Assembly: GCF_029027965.1 (NCBI RefSeq)
Contig: NZ_CP119082.1
Coordinates: forward strand, 2,775,001 to 2,839,000
Source: Paracoccus sp. S3-43
GTDB taxonomy: Bacteria > Pseudomonadota > Alphaproteobacteria > Rhodobacterales > Rhodobacteraceae
Direction: 5' to 3'
Length of the DNA stretch: 64,000 nt
The notes beneath the pieces are model-generated. The model saw only the letters and a program-made list of their open reading frames with translations. It was not told the origin of the DNA and made no database searches. Of the stretch, positions 16,699-25,092 are shown piece after piece. Both the position numbers and the translations under genes were made by a program. Position 1 is the stretch's first letter; each line of letters opens with the position of its first letter.

Positions 16699-17798
16699 GG
16701 ATCGACCCTTTCGCCGACGGGCTGGCCGTCGGTCAGCGAATTGACGCCCCGGATCACCACCTCGTCGCCGGGGGACAGCCCCGCGCCGATCAGGACGCGG
16801 CCCTGGAAGGCGACGCTGGGGGTGACGGGAACCGCCTCGACATGGGCGCCGCCCTCGTTACGGACCACGCGCCAGACATGCGGCGCGCCGTCGCGCAGGA
16901 AGATCGCCGCCTGGGACAGCATCAGCGCGGGTTCGCTGGCGCTGCCCAGCCGGGCGCGGATCAGCGCGCCCAGGCGGAAGGGCGCGTCGGGCGGCAGGGT
17001 CAGATACAGCCTGCGGGTGCGGGTCGCCATGTCGGCCACGGGGTCGATCCGGTCCAGCACGGCCTGCACCTGCCGGTCGGGGTCGGTGCGCTGCCACAGG
17101 GTGAAGACGGCATTGTCGGGAAGGCCCGCAAGCGCCGATTCGGGCAGGTCGATCACCGCCTCGCGCTGATCCTCGGCCGACAGTTGCAGGACCGGCGTTC
17201 CCGCGCCCAGCACGCTGCCGGGGGCCTCGTAGACCGCGCTGACGACGCCCGAAAAGGGCGCGGTCATCCGCGCATGGCCCTGGGAATCGCGCGCCTGCAC
17301 CAAGGCCGAGCGGGCCTGTTCGGCCCCGGCCTGGGCGGCGGTGGCGGCGCGTTGGGCCTGCTCCAGCTGCGCGGCGCTGGCGACGTTGCGGGCCGCCAGG
17401 GCCTTGGTCCGTTCCAGCGTCAGGCGGGCCGTGTCGCGCTGAACCTCGGCCGCGGCCAGGGCGGCCTCGGCGGCGCGGGTGGTTGCCTCCAGATCCTCGG
17501 CGGCCAGGTTGGCCAGCACATCGCCCTGCCGGACCCGGTCGCCCAGATCGACGGGGCGCGACACCATCCGGCCCAGCGTCTGGAACGCCATCGTGACCTG
17601 CGTGCGCGACGCCACCACGCCGGGGATCCACCGCGCGTCCCGGCCGCGATCCTCGACGATCTCGGACACGATGGGCCGGATCGGGGCGGCAGCTTCGGCA
17701 TGAGAGCGGAAATCCAGCCATCCGGGCAGATCCAGCGCCCCGGCCGGTGCGGCCAGAACCAGGGACAAGGCGGCCAGCAGGCATGTCGTCCGGATCAT
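16695..17798 (-). CDS. RND efflux periplasmic adaptor subunit (second of two)
   Basis: The 367-residue protein has a signal peptide (LLAALSLVLAAPAGA) and the adaptor order: barrel-sandwich/lipoyl half (LGRMVSRPVDLGDRVRQGDVLANLA), an alanine-rich coiled-coil hairpin from about residue 100 to 170, the second lipoyl half (MTAPFSGVVSAVYEAPGSVLGAG), then beta-barrel and membrane-proximal domains. It couples the RND pump to an outer-membrane channel. Its ATG overlaps the stop of the first adaptor gene and its stop overlaps the pump gene, so all three are one transcription unit. Confidence 0.92.
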   Translation of the reverse strand: MIRTTCLLAALSLVLAAPAGALDLPGWLDFRSHAEAAAPIRPIVSEIVEDRGRDARWIPGVVASRTQVTMAFQTLGRMVSRPVDLGDRVRQGDVLANLAAEDLEATTRAAEAALAAAEVQRDTARLTLERTKALAARNVASAAQLEQAQRAATAAQAGAEQARSALVQARDSQGHARMTAPFSGVVSAVYEAPGSVLGAGTPVLQLSAEDQREAVIDLPESALAGLPDNAVFTLWQRTDPDRQVQAVLDRIDPVADMATRTRRLYLTLPPDAPFRLGALIRARLGSASEPALMLSQAAIFLRDGAPHVWRVVRNEGGAHVEAVPVTPSVAFQGRVLIGAGLSPGDEVVIRGVNSLTDGQPVGERVDP

Positions 17799-18859
17799 GG
17801 CAAGACCCTGGCCTGCCGGACCTGCCGTCCGGGATAGAGAAGCTGAGAGCCCGCGCCGACCACCACATCCCCCGCCGCGATCCCGTCCGAAAGATAGACC
17901 ACGCCGTCGGCGAACTGTGCGATGGTCACGGGCACCAGGCTGACACGGCTGTCGGCATCGACGCGCCAGACGGCGGGCCGGCCGCCCTCGCGCATCAGCG
18001 CCGTCCAGGGCACCGCGATGCCCCGGTCCACGGCGATATCCACATGCCCCCGCACCGCCGCGCCCAACAGCGCGGTATCGGCCGCCACACCGTCGATCCG
18101 GACCCGCATCGCCACCGTCCCCGAGGCCGGATCCACCAGGGGCGAGATCTCGGACACGGTGCCCCGCATCTCGGGGCGGTCGATGTCCAGGGTGTCCAGC
18201 CGCACGACTGCGCCCTTGGCGCTGTCCAGGCCGGGATGGTCGGGGGCGTTGAACACGGCCTCCAGCCCGTCCAGCGTGGCCAGGGTCAGGACCGGCTGCG
18301 CGGCGCCGACGATCTGGCCGGGGGCCATGTCGCGGGCGGTGACGACCGCATCCTGGGGCGCCCGCATGACCGTATCCTCGACCGCGCGGCGGGTCTGGTC
18401 CAGGCTGCTTTCGGCGCGTTCGACGGTGCCCTGCGCCTCGGACAGGGCGCGCAGGGCGTCGTCGCGGGCGGCGCGGGTGCCGACGCCGCGCGCCAGCAGG
18501 GCATCGGCCCGTTCGCTGGCCAGGCGGGCCTGCGCCAAGCCCGCGCGGGCGGCGTCAAGACCCGCCTGGGCCACGCGCAGGGCCTGGTCCTGCTGGACCG
18601 AATCGAGGCGCGCCAGTTCCTGGCCCTCGGTCACGCGGTCGCCTTCGTCGACCAGCACGTCGGTCACGCGTCCGGGCTGGCGAAAGCTCATCTGCACGCT
18701 GTCGGCGGCGGTCAGGCTGCCCGACAGTTGCAGGTCGATCTGCACCGGCTGTTCGCGGGCCGAGACCAGCTCGACGCGCAACAGGTCATTTTGCGCAACC
18801 GCCGGAAATGCCGACAATCCCGCAACCGCAATGCCCCATGCCAACCGCCAGCCGCCCAT
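17795..18859 (-). CDS. RND efflux periplasmic adaptor subunit (first of two)
   Basis: The 354-residue protein is a second membrane-fusion protein, clearly different from the one downstream. It has a signal peptide (GIAVAGLSAFPAVAQ), the first lipoyl half MSFRQPGRVTDVLVDEGDRVTEGQELARLD, an alanine-rich hairpin (about 85-150), the second lipoyl half MRAPQDAVVTARDMAPGQIVG and a barrel domain. The ATG was preferred to a TTG one codon upstream. Two adaptors with one pump is the arrangement of TriABC of Pseudomonas aeruginosa, where TriA and TriB are both needed. No regulator gene is adjacent. Confidence 0.91.
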   Translation of the reverse strand: MGGWRLAWGIAVAGLSAFPAVAQNDLLRVELVSAREQPVQIDLQLSGSLTAADSVQMSFRQPGRVTDVLVDEGDRVTEGQELARLDSVQQDQALRVAQAGLDAARAGLAQARLASERADALLARGVGTRAARDDALRALSEAQGTVERAESSLDQTRRAVEDTVMRAPQDAVVTARDMAPGQIVGAAQPVLTLATLDGLEAVFNAPDHPGLDSAKGAVVRLDTLDIDRPEMRGTVSEISPLVDPASGTVAMRVRIDGVAADTALLGAAVRGHVDIAVDRGIAVPWTALMREGGRPAVWRVDADSRVSLVPVTIAQFADGVVYLSDGIAAGDVVVGAGSQLLYPGRQVRQARVLP

Positions 18860-18923
18860 CAAAATGTCCCATCGAAATATGACATGTCTGCGTCACAATC
18901 GGCGCCAAGGGAAGCCCCTGCCT

Positions 18924-20111
18924 TTACGTCACCGCGGCCTTCTGCCGAAACTTTTCATCATCCCAGAGGCCGCCCTGCAACAGGCGGGCCAGCGCGTCGA
19001 CCGCCCGTTCCACGTCGTCCAGGTCGTTATACAGCGGCGCGAAGCCGAATCGCAGCACATCGGGGGCGCGGAAATCGCCCACCACGCCCGCCGCGATCAG
19101 CGCCTGCATCACCGCATAGGCTTGGGGATGGCGAAAGCCGATCTGCGACCCGCGCCGGGCCGGATCGCGCGGCGAATTCAGCGTCACGTCCGGGCATCGC
19201 GCCTCGACCCCGGCGACGAAGGCCTGGGTCAGGTCGATGGACCGGGCGCGCAGATCGGACAGGCTGACCTCTTCCCAGACATCCAGGGCGGCGTCCAGCG
19301 CGGTCAGCGCGATCACGGGCGGGGTGCCGACACGCATCCGCTCGACCCCCGAAGCCGGGCGGTAATCCAGGTCAAAGGCGAAGGGCGCGTCATGGCCCAT
19401 CCAGCCTTGCAGGATCGGCTGGGCGGCATCGGCATGGCGCGGATGGGTCCAGATGAAGGCGGGCGCCCCCGGCCCGCCGTTCAGGTATTTATAGGTGCAG
19501 CCGACCGCGAAATCGGCGTCCGCCCCGGTCAGGTCCACATCCACCGCCCCCGCCGAATGCGCCAGATCCCACACCGTCAGCGCGCCAGCCTCATGCGCGC
19601 GGGCGGTCAGCGCGGCCATGTCGTGACGCCGCCCGGTGCGGTAATCGACCTCGGTCAGCATCAGGACGGCCAAGTCAGGGGTGATCGCGGCCTCGACCTC
19701 CTCGGGCGGGACCACGCGCAGCTCGGCCCCGACCGCCTGGGCCAGGCCCTGCGCGACATACAGATCGGACGGGAAATTGCCGCTGTCCGACAGGATCACC
19801 CGCCGGCCGGGCCGCAGCCGCAGCGCGGCGCTGAGCGCCTGGAACACCTTGATCGACAGCGTGTCGCCCATCACCACCTGCCCCGGTCCCGCGCCGATCA
19901 GCCGGGCGATGCGGTCGCCGATGCGGCGCGGCTGGACATACCAGCCCGCCTTGTTCCAGCCGGTGATCAGCATCTGCGACCATTCCTCGGCCATCATCCG
20001 GGCCACGCGGTCCCTGGCCGCCACCGGCATCGGTCCCAGCGAATTGCCGTCCAGATAGGTGATGCCCTGCGGCAGGTGGAAGGCGCGGCGGGTGGCGGCG
20101 AAATCGGTCAT
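18924..20111 (-). CDS. kynU: Kynureninase
   Basis: The 395-residue PLP enzyme cleaves L-kynurenine to anthranilate and alanine. It opens FHLPQGITYLDGNSLGPMP, a kynureninase signature. The PLP lysine lies in VGCTYKYLNGGPGAPAFIW near residue 205, preceded by the Asp in LTVWDLAHSAGAVDVDL. GWMGHDAPFAFDLDYRPASG is also family-specific. The length is standard. The gene diverges from the formamidase gene with 61 bp between start codons, so the pair probably shares a control region. Tryptophan dioxygenase (kynA) is not in the window. Confidence 0.95.
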   Translation of the reverse strand: MTDFAATRRAFHLPQGITYLDGNSLGPMPVAARDRVARMMAEEWSQMLITGWNKAGWYVQPRRIGDRIARLIGAGPGQVVMGDTLSIKVFQALSAALRLRPGRRVILSDSGNFPSDLYVAQGLAQAVGAELRVVPPEEVEAAITPDLAVLMLTEVDYRTGRRHDMAALTARAHEAGALTVWDLAHSAGAVDVDLTGADADFAVGCTYKYLNGGPGAPAFIWTHPRHADAAQPILQGWMGHDAPFAFDLDYRPASGVERMRVGTPPVIALTALDAALDVWEEVSLSDLRARSIDLTQAFVAGVEARCPDVTLNSPRDPARRGSQIGFRHPQAYAVMQALIAAGVVGDFRAPDVLRFGFAPLYNDLDDVERAVDALARLLQGGLWDDEKFRQKAAVT

Positions 20112-20172
20112 GGTCCTCTCCCTCTTGACCGCAGGCTAGCAGCAGCCTCTCCTGCGCGAAAGAGAGGGCAGG

Positions 20173-20964
20173 ATGCCGTATCACGTCACCGATTGGGACG
20201 ACGCCTATGCCAATACCGTCCATATTCCGGGGGGCAAGGGCTTTTTTGCCCGCTGGCAGGACGCGGCCGCCCGGTTCCGCGACGCCCACCCGCCCCAGGC
20301 CGTGGGCCGGGGCCACCTGTTCCACCCCGACGGACCCGCGCGGGGCCTGATGGTCTTCGTCCACGGCGGCTACTGGATGGAGACCACGCCCGATCTGTGG
20401 TCGCATCTGGCGGCGGGCGCCTTGGCGCGCGGCTGGGCGGCGGCCCTGCCCGGCTATACCCTGGCGCCCCAGGCCCGGATCGCGCAGATGGTGCATCAGG
20501 TCGCCGCCGCCATCGCCGAGGCCGCCGGGCGCATCGGCGGGCCCATCGTCCTGACCGGCCATTCGGCGGGCGGACATCTGGCCGCGCGGATGATCTGCGA
20601 CGACGCCACCCTGCCCGATGCGGTGGCGGCGCGGGTGACGGGCTGTGTGCCGATCTCTCCGCTGGCCGACCTGCGGCCGCTTTTGCACACGGCGATGAAC
20701 GCCACGCTGCGCCTCGATGCGGCCGAGGCGGCGGCGGACAGCCCGGCCCTGCTGGCGCCCCGCCCCGGCATCCCGGTCACCACCTGGGTCGGCGCCGACG
20801 AGCGGCCCGAATTCCTCCGCCAGGCCCGGCTGCTGGCCGATATCTGGGCGGGCCTGGGCGCCGCGACCGACTGCCTGGTCGAACCGGAACGCCACCATTA
20901 CGACGTGATCGAGGGGCTGGAGCGGCCGGACAGCCCGCTGATGGACCGCCTGCTCAGCCGGTGA
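20173..20964 (+). CDS. kynB: Alpha/beta hydrolase, probable arylformamidase (N-formylkynurenine hydrolase)
   Basis: The 263-residue protein is an alpha/beta hydrolase with an HGGYW oxyanion motif near residue 63, the nucleophile serine in LTGHSAGGHLAARM near residue 127, an Asp in WVGADERPEF and the final His in EPERHHYDVIEGL. The HGGYW plus GHSAGG combination is that of the hydrolase-type kynurenine formamidase rather than the metal-dependent KynB family, so the symbol is by function only. Location opposite kynU supports the call: formylkynurenine to kynurenine is the step just before kynureninase. The last 11 bases overlap the convergent YbaK-type gene. Confidence 0.85.
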   Translation: MPYHVTDWDDAYANTVHIPGGKGFFARWQDAAARFRDAHPPQAVGRGHLFHPDGPARGLMVFVHGGYWMETTPDLWSHLAAGALARGWAAALPGYTLAPQARIAQMVHQVAAAIAEAAGRIGGPIVLTGHSAGGHLAARMICDDATLPDAVAARVTGCVPISPLADLRPLLHTAMNATLRLDAAEAAADSPALLAPRPGIPVTTWVGADERPEFLRQARLLADIWAGLGAATDCLVEPERHHYDVIEGLERPDSPLMDRLLSR

Positions 20965-21424
20965 AATCCGCCAGCTTCGCCGCAGTCAGGTCCAGCAGCA
21001 CCTGCGGGGCGATGGCGAAGATGTGGCGCGGCGTGCCCGCAGCGGCCCAGACGCGGTCGAACTCCAGCAGGCGCGGGTCGAAGAACGCCGCCACCGGCTT
21101 CAGATGCCCGACCGGGGCCACGCCGCCGATGGCGAAACCGGTTTCCTCGCGGATCAGCGCGGCGTCGGCCTTGCCCAGCGGCTGGCCCGCCACCTGCGTC
21201 GCCCTGGCCGGATCGACGCGGTTGCCGCCGGCGGTCAGGAACAGGACCGCATGACCCGACGCCTCGCCCCGGAAGATGATCGACTTGGCGATCTGGTCCA
21301 CATGACAGCCCGCCGCCTGCGCGGCCTCGGCCGCCGTGCGGGTGCTGTCCGCCATCTCCAGGATTTCGACCGCCACGCCTGCCCCGTCAAGGGCGGCCCT
21401 GACCCGCGCCAGGCTCTTGCTCAT
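20954..21424 (-). CDS. YbaK/EbsC-type aminoacyl-tRNA deacylase
   Basis: The 156-residue protein is a single YbaK/ProRS-editing domain that hydrolyses wrongly charged tRNA. The key lysine is in VDQIAKSIIFRG near residue 47, followed by LFLTAGGNRVDPARA and the substrate loop ETGFAIGGVAPVGHLKPVAAFFD. The sequence TGFAIGGVAPVGH places it in the ProX/YbaK group; which tRNA it edits cannot be read from sequence alone. The start MSKSLARVRAALDG was chosen because the domain begins right after it. It overlaps the convergent formamidase gene by 11 bp at the 3' ends. Confidence 0.9.
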   Translation of the reverse strand: MSKSLARVRAALDGAGVAVEILEMADSTRTAAEAAQAAGCHVDQIAKSIIFRGEASGHAVLFLTAGGNRVDPARATQVAGQPLGKADAALIREETGFAIGGVAPVGHLKPVAAFFDPRLLEFDRVWAAAGTPRHIFAIAPQVLLDLTAAKLADFTG

Positions 21425-21505
21425 GTCCTCTGTCCCCTCGCGCCAAGCGTCTTGCGCTTTGGCGTCAGCCGTGTTGTTGCAGGACCGATCATCACGGAGG
21501 CCCGC

Positions 21506-21841
21506 ATGAACGTCTATACCCTGCTGGTCGAGGTGGGCCGCACCAAGGATGACGGCCTGCCCGACGGATCGACCGGCGCGGCGCTCATCTGCTATGCCGC
21601 GGGCGGGGACGAGGCCGAGGCGGTGCGTGAAACCGTGGCCATCCTTAAGCAGGCGGATCTGGCGCCGCTGGACGTGACCGGCTACGGCACGCTGGAGGAC
21701 CGGCTGGCCGAGGGCCACGAGATCGACGCGGACGAACGCGCCCTGATGCAGCGTGCCCTGAACGAAAACTCGGTCGTCATCGCGCAGATGCAGCCCTTCT
21801 TCAAAGGTTGCGAGGGCGACGCGGACGACATCCTGCATTAG
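21506..21841 (+). CDS. Conserved-looking small protein of unknown function (111 aa)
   Basis: I do not recognise a family. The 111-residue protein is soluble and acidic, with MNVYTLLVEVGRTKDDGLPDGSTGAALICYAAG at the start, EAEAVRETVAILKQADLAPLDVTGYGTLEDRLAEG in the middle and IAQMQPFFKGCEGDADDILH at the end. The alternating hydrophobic strand, helix, strand pattern suggests a small ferredoxin-like alpha/beta fold. A clear ribosome site (CACGGAGG, 5 nt before ATG) and normal third-position G/C support it as real. It stands alone between the deacylase and the transglycosylase genes. Confidence 0.75.
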   Translation: MNVYTLLVEVGRTKDDGLPDGSTGAALICYAAGGDEAEAVRETVAILKQADLAPLDVTGYGTLEDRLAEGHEIDADERALMQRALNENSVVIAQMQPFFKGCEGDADDILH

Positions 21842-21925
21842 CCCGCGCGGGCCTACCCAAGGCGGACGGGGTTTGTTACGCTGCTTCACAACAACAATCG
21901 AAGCAGTCACGAACAGGCGATCCTC

Positions 21926-23182
21926 ATGAGCTTTCCCCGCATCTTCCTGACCACCGCCCTGGTGGGCGCGCTGGCGTCCTGCGCCACGCCGATCAACCGC
22001 GCGCCCGGCGGTCCGTCGGGCGGCGGTCCCGTCACGCCCGCGCCGATCCCCGCCGCATCCGCCGGGGACGAGGCCGGGCTGCAACGCTTCGTCCAGTCCT
22101 TCCGGCCGCGCGCCCTGGCCTCGGGCGTGTCGCCCGCGACCTATGACCGGGCCATGCGCATCGCCCGCTACAACCCCGACGTGATCCGCCTGGACCGCAA
22201 GCAGGCCGAGTTCAGCCGCCCGGTCTGGCTGTATCTGGACAGCGCCGTGTCGGACGTGCGCGTCACCACCGGCCGCCAGAAATCCGCGCAACTGTCGGGC
22301 ACCCTGTCGGCGCTCGAGGCGCGCTATGGCGTCCCGCGCGAGATCGTGCTGGCCGTCTGGGGGATGGAATCGAATTTCGGCGCCAATCGCGGCAAGATGC
22401 AGATCATCCCGTCGCTGGCGACGCTGGCCTATGACGGCCGCCGGGGCGAGATGTTCCAGAACCAGCTGATCGCCTCGCTGAAGATCCTGCAAGCGGGCGA
22501 TACCGATCCCGAACACATGCTGGGTTCCTGGGCCGGTGCGATGGGCCATACCCAGTTCATGCCGACCTCCTATCTGGATTACGCGGTCGATTTCACCGGC
22601 GACGGCCGCCGCGACATCTGGTCCGAGGATCCGACCGATTCGCTGGCCTCGACCGCGAACTATCTGCGCCGCAACGGCTGGGTGCCCGGCCAGCCCTGGG
22701 GGGCCGAGGTGCAACTGCCCCAAGGCTTCAACATGGGCCTGGTCGGCAAGGGCACGCGCCGGTCCGACTGGGCGGCGCAGGGCGTCCGCCGGATCGGCGG
22801 CGGTCCGCTGCCCGGCGGCAACGGGTCGATCATCATGCCGGCGGGGGCGAACGGCCCGGCCTTCCTGATCCTCGACAATTTCCGGTCGATCCTGCGCTAC
22901 AACAATTCCGACAACTATGCGTTGGGCGTGGCGTTTCTGGGCGAGCGCATCGCCGGCCGTCCGGGCGTGCAGGGATCGTGGCCCCGCAACGACCGCACCC
23001 TGTCCACCGGCGAGCGCCAGGAAATCCAGCAGCGCCTGCGCGCCAAGGGCTTCTATCAGGGCGAGATCGACGGGCTGTTCGGGTCCGCCACGATGGAGTC
23101 GGTCGCGGCCTACCAGCGGTCCATCGGGGTGACGCCGGACGGTTATCCGACCTCGATCCTGCTGGAGCAGTTGCGGCGGTGA
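21926..23182 (+). CDS. Lytic murein transglycosylase (MltB family) with C-terminal peptidoglycan-binding domain
   Basis: The 418-residue lipoprotein has a signal peptide with lipobox LVGALASCATP (Cys near 20). The MltB-type SLT_2 domain follows: the catalytic glutamate lies in LAVWGMESNFGANRGKMQI near residue 148, and SWAGAMGHTQFMPTSYLDYAVDFTGDGRRDIW is the diagnostic block. The last 60 residues are a PG_binding_1 domain (EIQQRLRAKGFYQGEIDGLFGSATMESVAAYQ). It should cut glycan strands at the outer membrane, forming 1,6-anhydro ends. A weak hairpin and T-run follow the stop. Confidence 0.94.
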   Translation: MSFPRIFLTTALVGALASCATPINRAPGGPSGGGPVTPAPIPAASAGDEAGLQRFVQSFRPRALASGVSPATYDRAMRIARYNPDVIRLDRKQAEFSRPVWLYLDSAVSDVRVTTGRQKSAQLSGTLSALEARYGVPREIVLAVWGMESNFGANRGKMQIIPSLATLAYDGRRGEMFQNQLIASLKILQAGDTDPEHMLGSWAGAMGHTQFMPTSYLDYAVDFTGDGRRDIWSEDPTDSLASTANYLRRNGWVPGQPWGAEVQLPQGFNMGLVGKGTRRSDWAAQGVRRIGGGPLPGGNGSIIMPAGANGPAFLILDNFRSILRYNNSDNYALGVAFLGERIAGRPGVQGSWPRNDRTLSTGERQEIQQRLRAKGFYQGEIDGLFGSATMESVAAYQRSIGVTPDGYPTSILLEQLRR

Positions 23183-23189
23183 GGGAAAG

Positions 23190-23220
23190 AGGGGCATCCA
23201 ATATGGGCGCCCCTTTCTAA
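23190..23220 (+). terminator. Possible weak terminator after the transglycosylase gene
   Basis: A 6-bp stem AGGGGC/GCCCCT with a 13-nt loop is followed by TTCTAA. It starts eight bases after the stop codon. The stem is short and the loop large, so this is tentative. Confidence 0.35.
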
Positions 23221-23274
23221 CATGACAGTTCCAAAATCTGTATGGACGCTCGCGAAAGAAAAGGATCCATGAAA

Positions 23275-23670
23275 TTAGGAATTGCGCCCCACTCCTGAGG
23301 CCCACAGCCTAGCAGAAAACGTCAACGGATCTTTGCTGGGAGGATCGTTCAAATCGGCGCGAATTTCCCAAACTAACGCCGACCAAAGTTCATCGTGTTT
23401 GGATTGCGTTCGATTATCATTTGAAACTGCAATTTCGTCAATAAATTGGTGCAGAGACTTTATAACACCAGGTGATCCGACTAAATGTAAGTTGTTGACA
23501 GAAGTGGCAAACCTCATTTTTGCTTCAATTGGTGTTGCATCTCCAACAATCCCACTTGCCGCTCCAAAGAACTCCTCATAGTAGGCTAGCTTCTTAGAAC
23601 GCCAGACCGCGCTCCGTTCAGCCTTTTTTGTGAAGAAGAACGTTCCAGCAGAAACCAGAATCGTAGCCAT
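23275..23670 (-). CDS. Small AT-rich membrane-anchored protein, 5' end cut by IS copy 1
   Basis: The surviving frame gives 131 residues: a hydrophobic start MATILVSAGTFFFTKKAERS, then a soluble part with KLAYYEEFFGAASGIVGD and a charged middle. I do not recognise a family. Base use is far more A/T-rich than neighbours, suggesting transfer from elsewhere. Removing the IS and one TA duplicate joins the frame exactly to an upstream ATG at 24547, preceded by AAGGAAAG. That adds eight residues (MWAAIITA) that complete a membrane segment, for 139 in all. The present ATG at 23670 has no evident ribosome site, so expression is doubtful. Confidence 0.6.
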   Translation of the reverse strand: MATILVSAGTFFFTKKAERSAVWRSKKLAYYEEFFGAASGIVGDATPIEAKMRFATSVNNLHLVGSPGVIKSLHQFIDEIAVSNDNRTQSKHDELWSALVWEIRADLNDPPSKDPLTFSARLWASGVGRNS

Positions 23671-23677
23671 CGCCGTA

Positions 23678-24528
23678 GGTCATGTTGACAAATGGCGGAG
23701 CCAGATGCGGATCGAGGTGATGTCGATGAAGCCCAGGAAGCTCTCTGCGGTTTTGTCGTAGCGGGTGGCGACGCGGCGGGCATTCTTGAGCTTGTTGAAG
23801 CAGCGCTCGACGAGGTTGCGCAGCCGGTAAAGGGTTCGGTCCACGGCCACGCGCAGCTTGCGGGACTTTCGCATCGGGATCACCGGCACGACGTTGCGCG
23901 CCTCCATGGTTTCTCGAACCCTGTCAGAGTCATAGCCGCGATCCGCCAGCAGGACGGAGGGCTCTGGCAGGTTGTCGTCCATGATGAGGTCAAAGCCCAG
24001 ATAGTCCGATGTCTGGCCCGGCGTGATGTCCGACCTCATGGGCAGGCCTGCGCCATTGACGCGGAGGTGGATCTTTGTCGTGAAGCCACCTCGCGAACGG
24101 CCAAAACCCTGTCGCGGAGTCCCCCTTTAGCGCCCGCTGCCTGATGATGGGCGCGGACCACGGTGCTGTCGATCATCTGCAAGGCCGCTGGAACCACCCC
24201 GCTCTCGTTCAGGGCCTCCAGTATCCCTTCCCACAGCCCGGCCAGGGTCCAGCGCCGGAACTGGCGGTAGACCGACGACCACTTGCCGAACTCTTCCGGC
24301 AGGTCACGCCACGGCGAACCTGTGCGGGCTATCCAGAAAATCCCATCCAGAACAAGACGATGGTTCATGGGTTTGCGCCCGTTCGGTGCGCGGACGGCCA
24401 GAATGAAGCGTTCGTGAAACGCCCATTCCTCGTCAGACATCAGGTCTCGTGCCAAGCTGGTCTCCATCGCAGATACCAGCTTGAATCACGTTCAGCACGT
24501 CCTGTGAATCCCTTTTGTCAACACGGCC
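23678..24528 (-). mobile_element. IS5-family (IS427-like) insertion sequence, copy 1, 851 bp
   Basis: The element is bounded by imperfect inverted repeats: GGTCATGTTGACAAATGG at the left and, read inward from the right, GGCCGTGTTGACAAAAGG (15 of 18 match). It is flanked by TA on both sides (23676-23677 and 24529-24530), the short duplication usual for the IS427 group. The sequence appears identical to copy 2 at 42728-43578 and has the same orientation. It carries one transposase split over two frames. Confidence 0.93.
23680..24467 (-). CDS. IS5-family transposase, two frames joined by -1 slippage (copy 1)
   Basis: The first frame (24467 to 24036, 143 codons) gives the N-terminal DUF4096-like domain and the first catalytic Asp in LQMIDSTVVRAH. 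The second (24039 to 23680) holds LLADRGYDSD with the second Asp and NLVERCFNKLKNAR with the Glu. The slippery tract AAAGGGGG at 24121-24128 allows a -1 shift that continues as GGTPRQGFGRSRGGFTTKIH and the strand leading to LPMRSD, a well-known conserved block of these transposases. The fusion would be 262 residues. Without the shift neither product has the full DDE triad. Its stop overlaps the IS end. Confidence 0.92.
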
Positions 24529-24600
24529 TAATGATTGCCGCCCACATTACAGATCTTTCCTTCTGCGTTTCCAGCTTAAGTAGTGAACATTAGTGTCACT

Positions 24601-25092
24601 TTATCTCACCCACTCCCGGAACGCCGCCAGCACCTCCTCGTAAACCCCGCGCTTGAACGGCACGATATTCTCCAGCAGCGCCGCGGCAGGCATCCAGCGC
24701 CATTCCTCGAACTCGGGGTGATCCGTTTCGATGCGGATGTCGCTGTCGTCCCCCAGAAACCGCATCAGCACCCATTTCTGGCGTTGCCCGCCATAGCGGC
24801 CCTTCCAGACCTTGCCCAGCAATTCGGGCGGCAGGTCGTAATAGACCCAGTCCGGGGTTTCGCCCAAAACCTCGACCTTGTCGGCGGGAAGGCCGGTTTC
24901 CTCGGCCAGTTCGCGCAGGGCGGCCTGGCGGGGATCCTCGCCCTTGTCGATGCCGCCCTGAGGCATCTGCCAGGCGCCGGGCATGTCGATGCGCTGGCCA
25001 GCGAAGACCAGGCCATCGGCATTGATCAGCACCACCCCGGCGCAGGGGCGATAGGGCAGCCCGCCCGGTCCGGTCCGCTCCGGCTCAGCCAT
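24601..25092 (-). CDS. rppH: RNA pyrophosphohydrolase (Nudix)
   Basis: The 163-residue Nudix enzyme removes pyrophosphate from 5'-triphosphate RNA ends and so starts mRNA decay. The Nudix box is [24 protein letters not shown] at about residues 46-69, with the RELAEE metal-binding core. The RppH-type opening [23 protein letters not shown] and the later [11 protein letters not shown] agree with the NudH branch. The ATG at 25092 overlaps the end of the ctpA gene by eight bases, and it is the last gene of the gpmI-envC-ctpA-rppH run. Confidence 0.94.
   Translation of the reverse strand: MAEPERTGPGGLPYRPCAGVVLINADGLVFAGQRIDMPGAWQMPQGGIDKGEDPRQAALRELAEETGLPADKVEVLGETPDWVYYDLPPELLGKVWKGRYGGQRQKWVLMRFLGDDSDIRIETDHPEFEEWRWMPAAALLENIVPFKRGVYEEVLAAFREWVR

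Noticed and set aside
13627..17169. 1180-codon open frame on the plus strand opposite the RND operon
   Set aside because: It is a high-GC shadow: Arg/Gln/His-rich, low in hydrophobic residues, and antisense to well-supported efflux genes.
18881..18888. GACATGTC palindrome upstream of the first RND adaptor gene
   Set aside because: Eight bases are too short to call an operator, and no regulator gene is adjacent.
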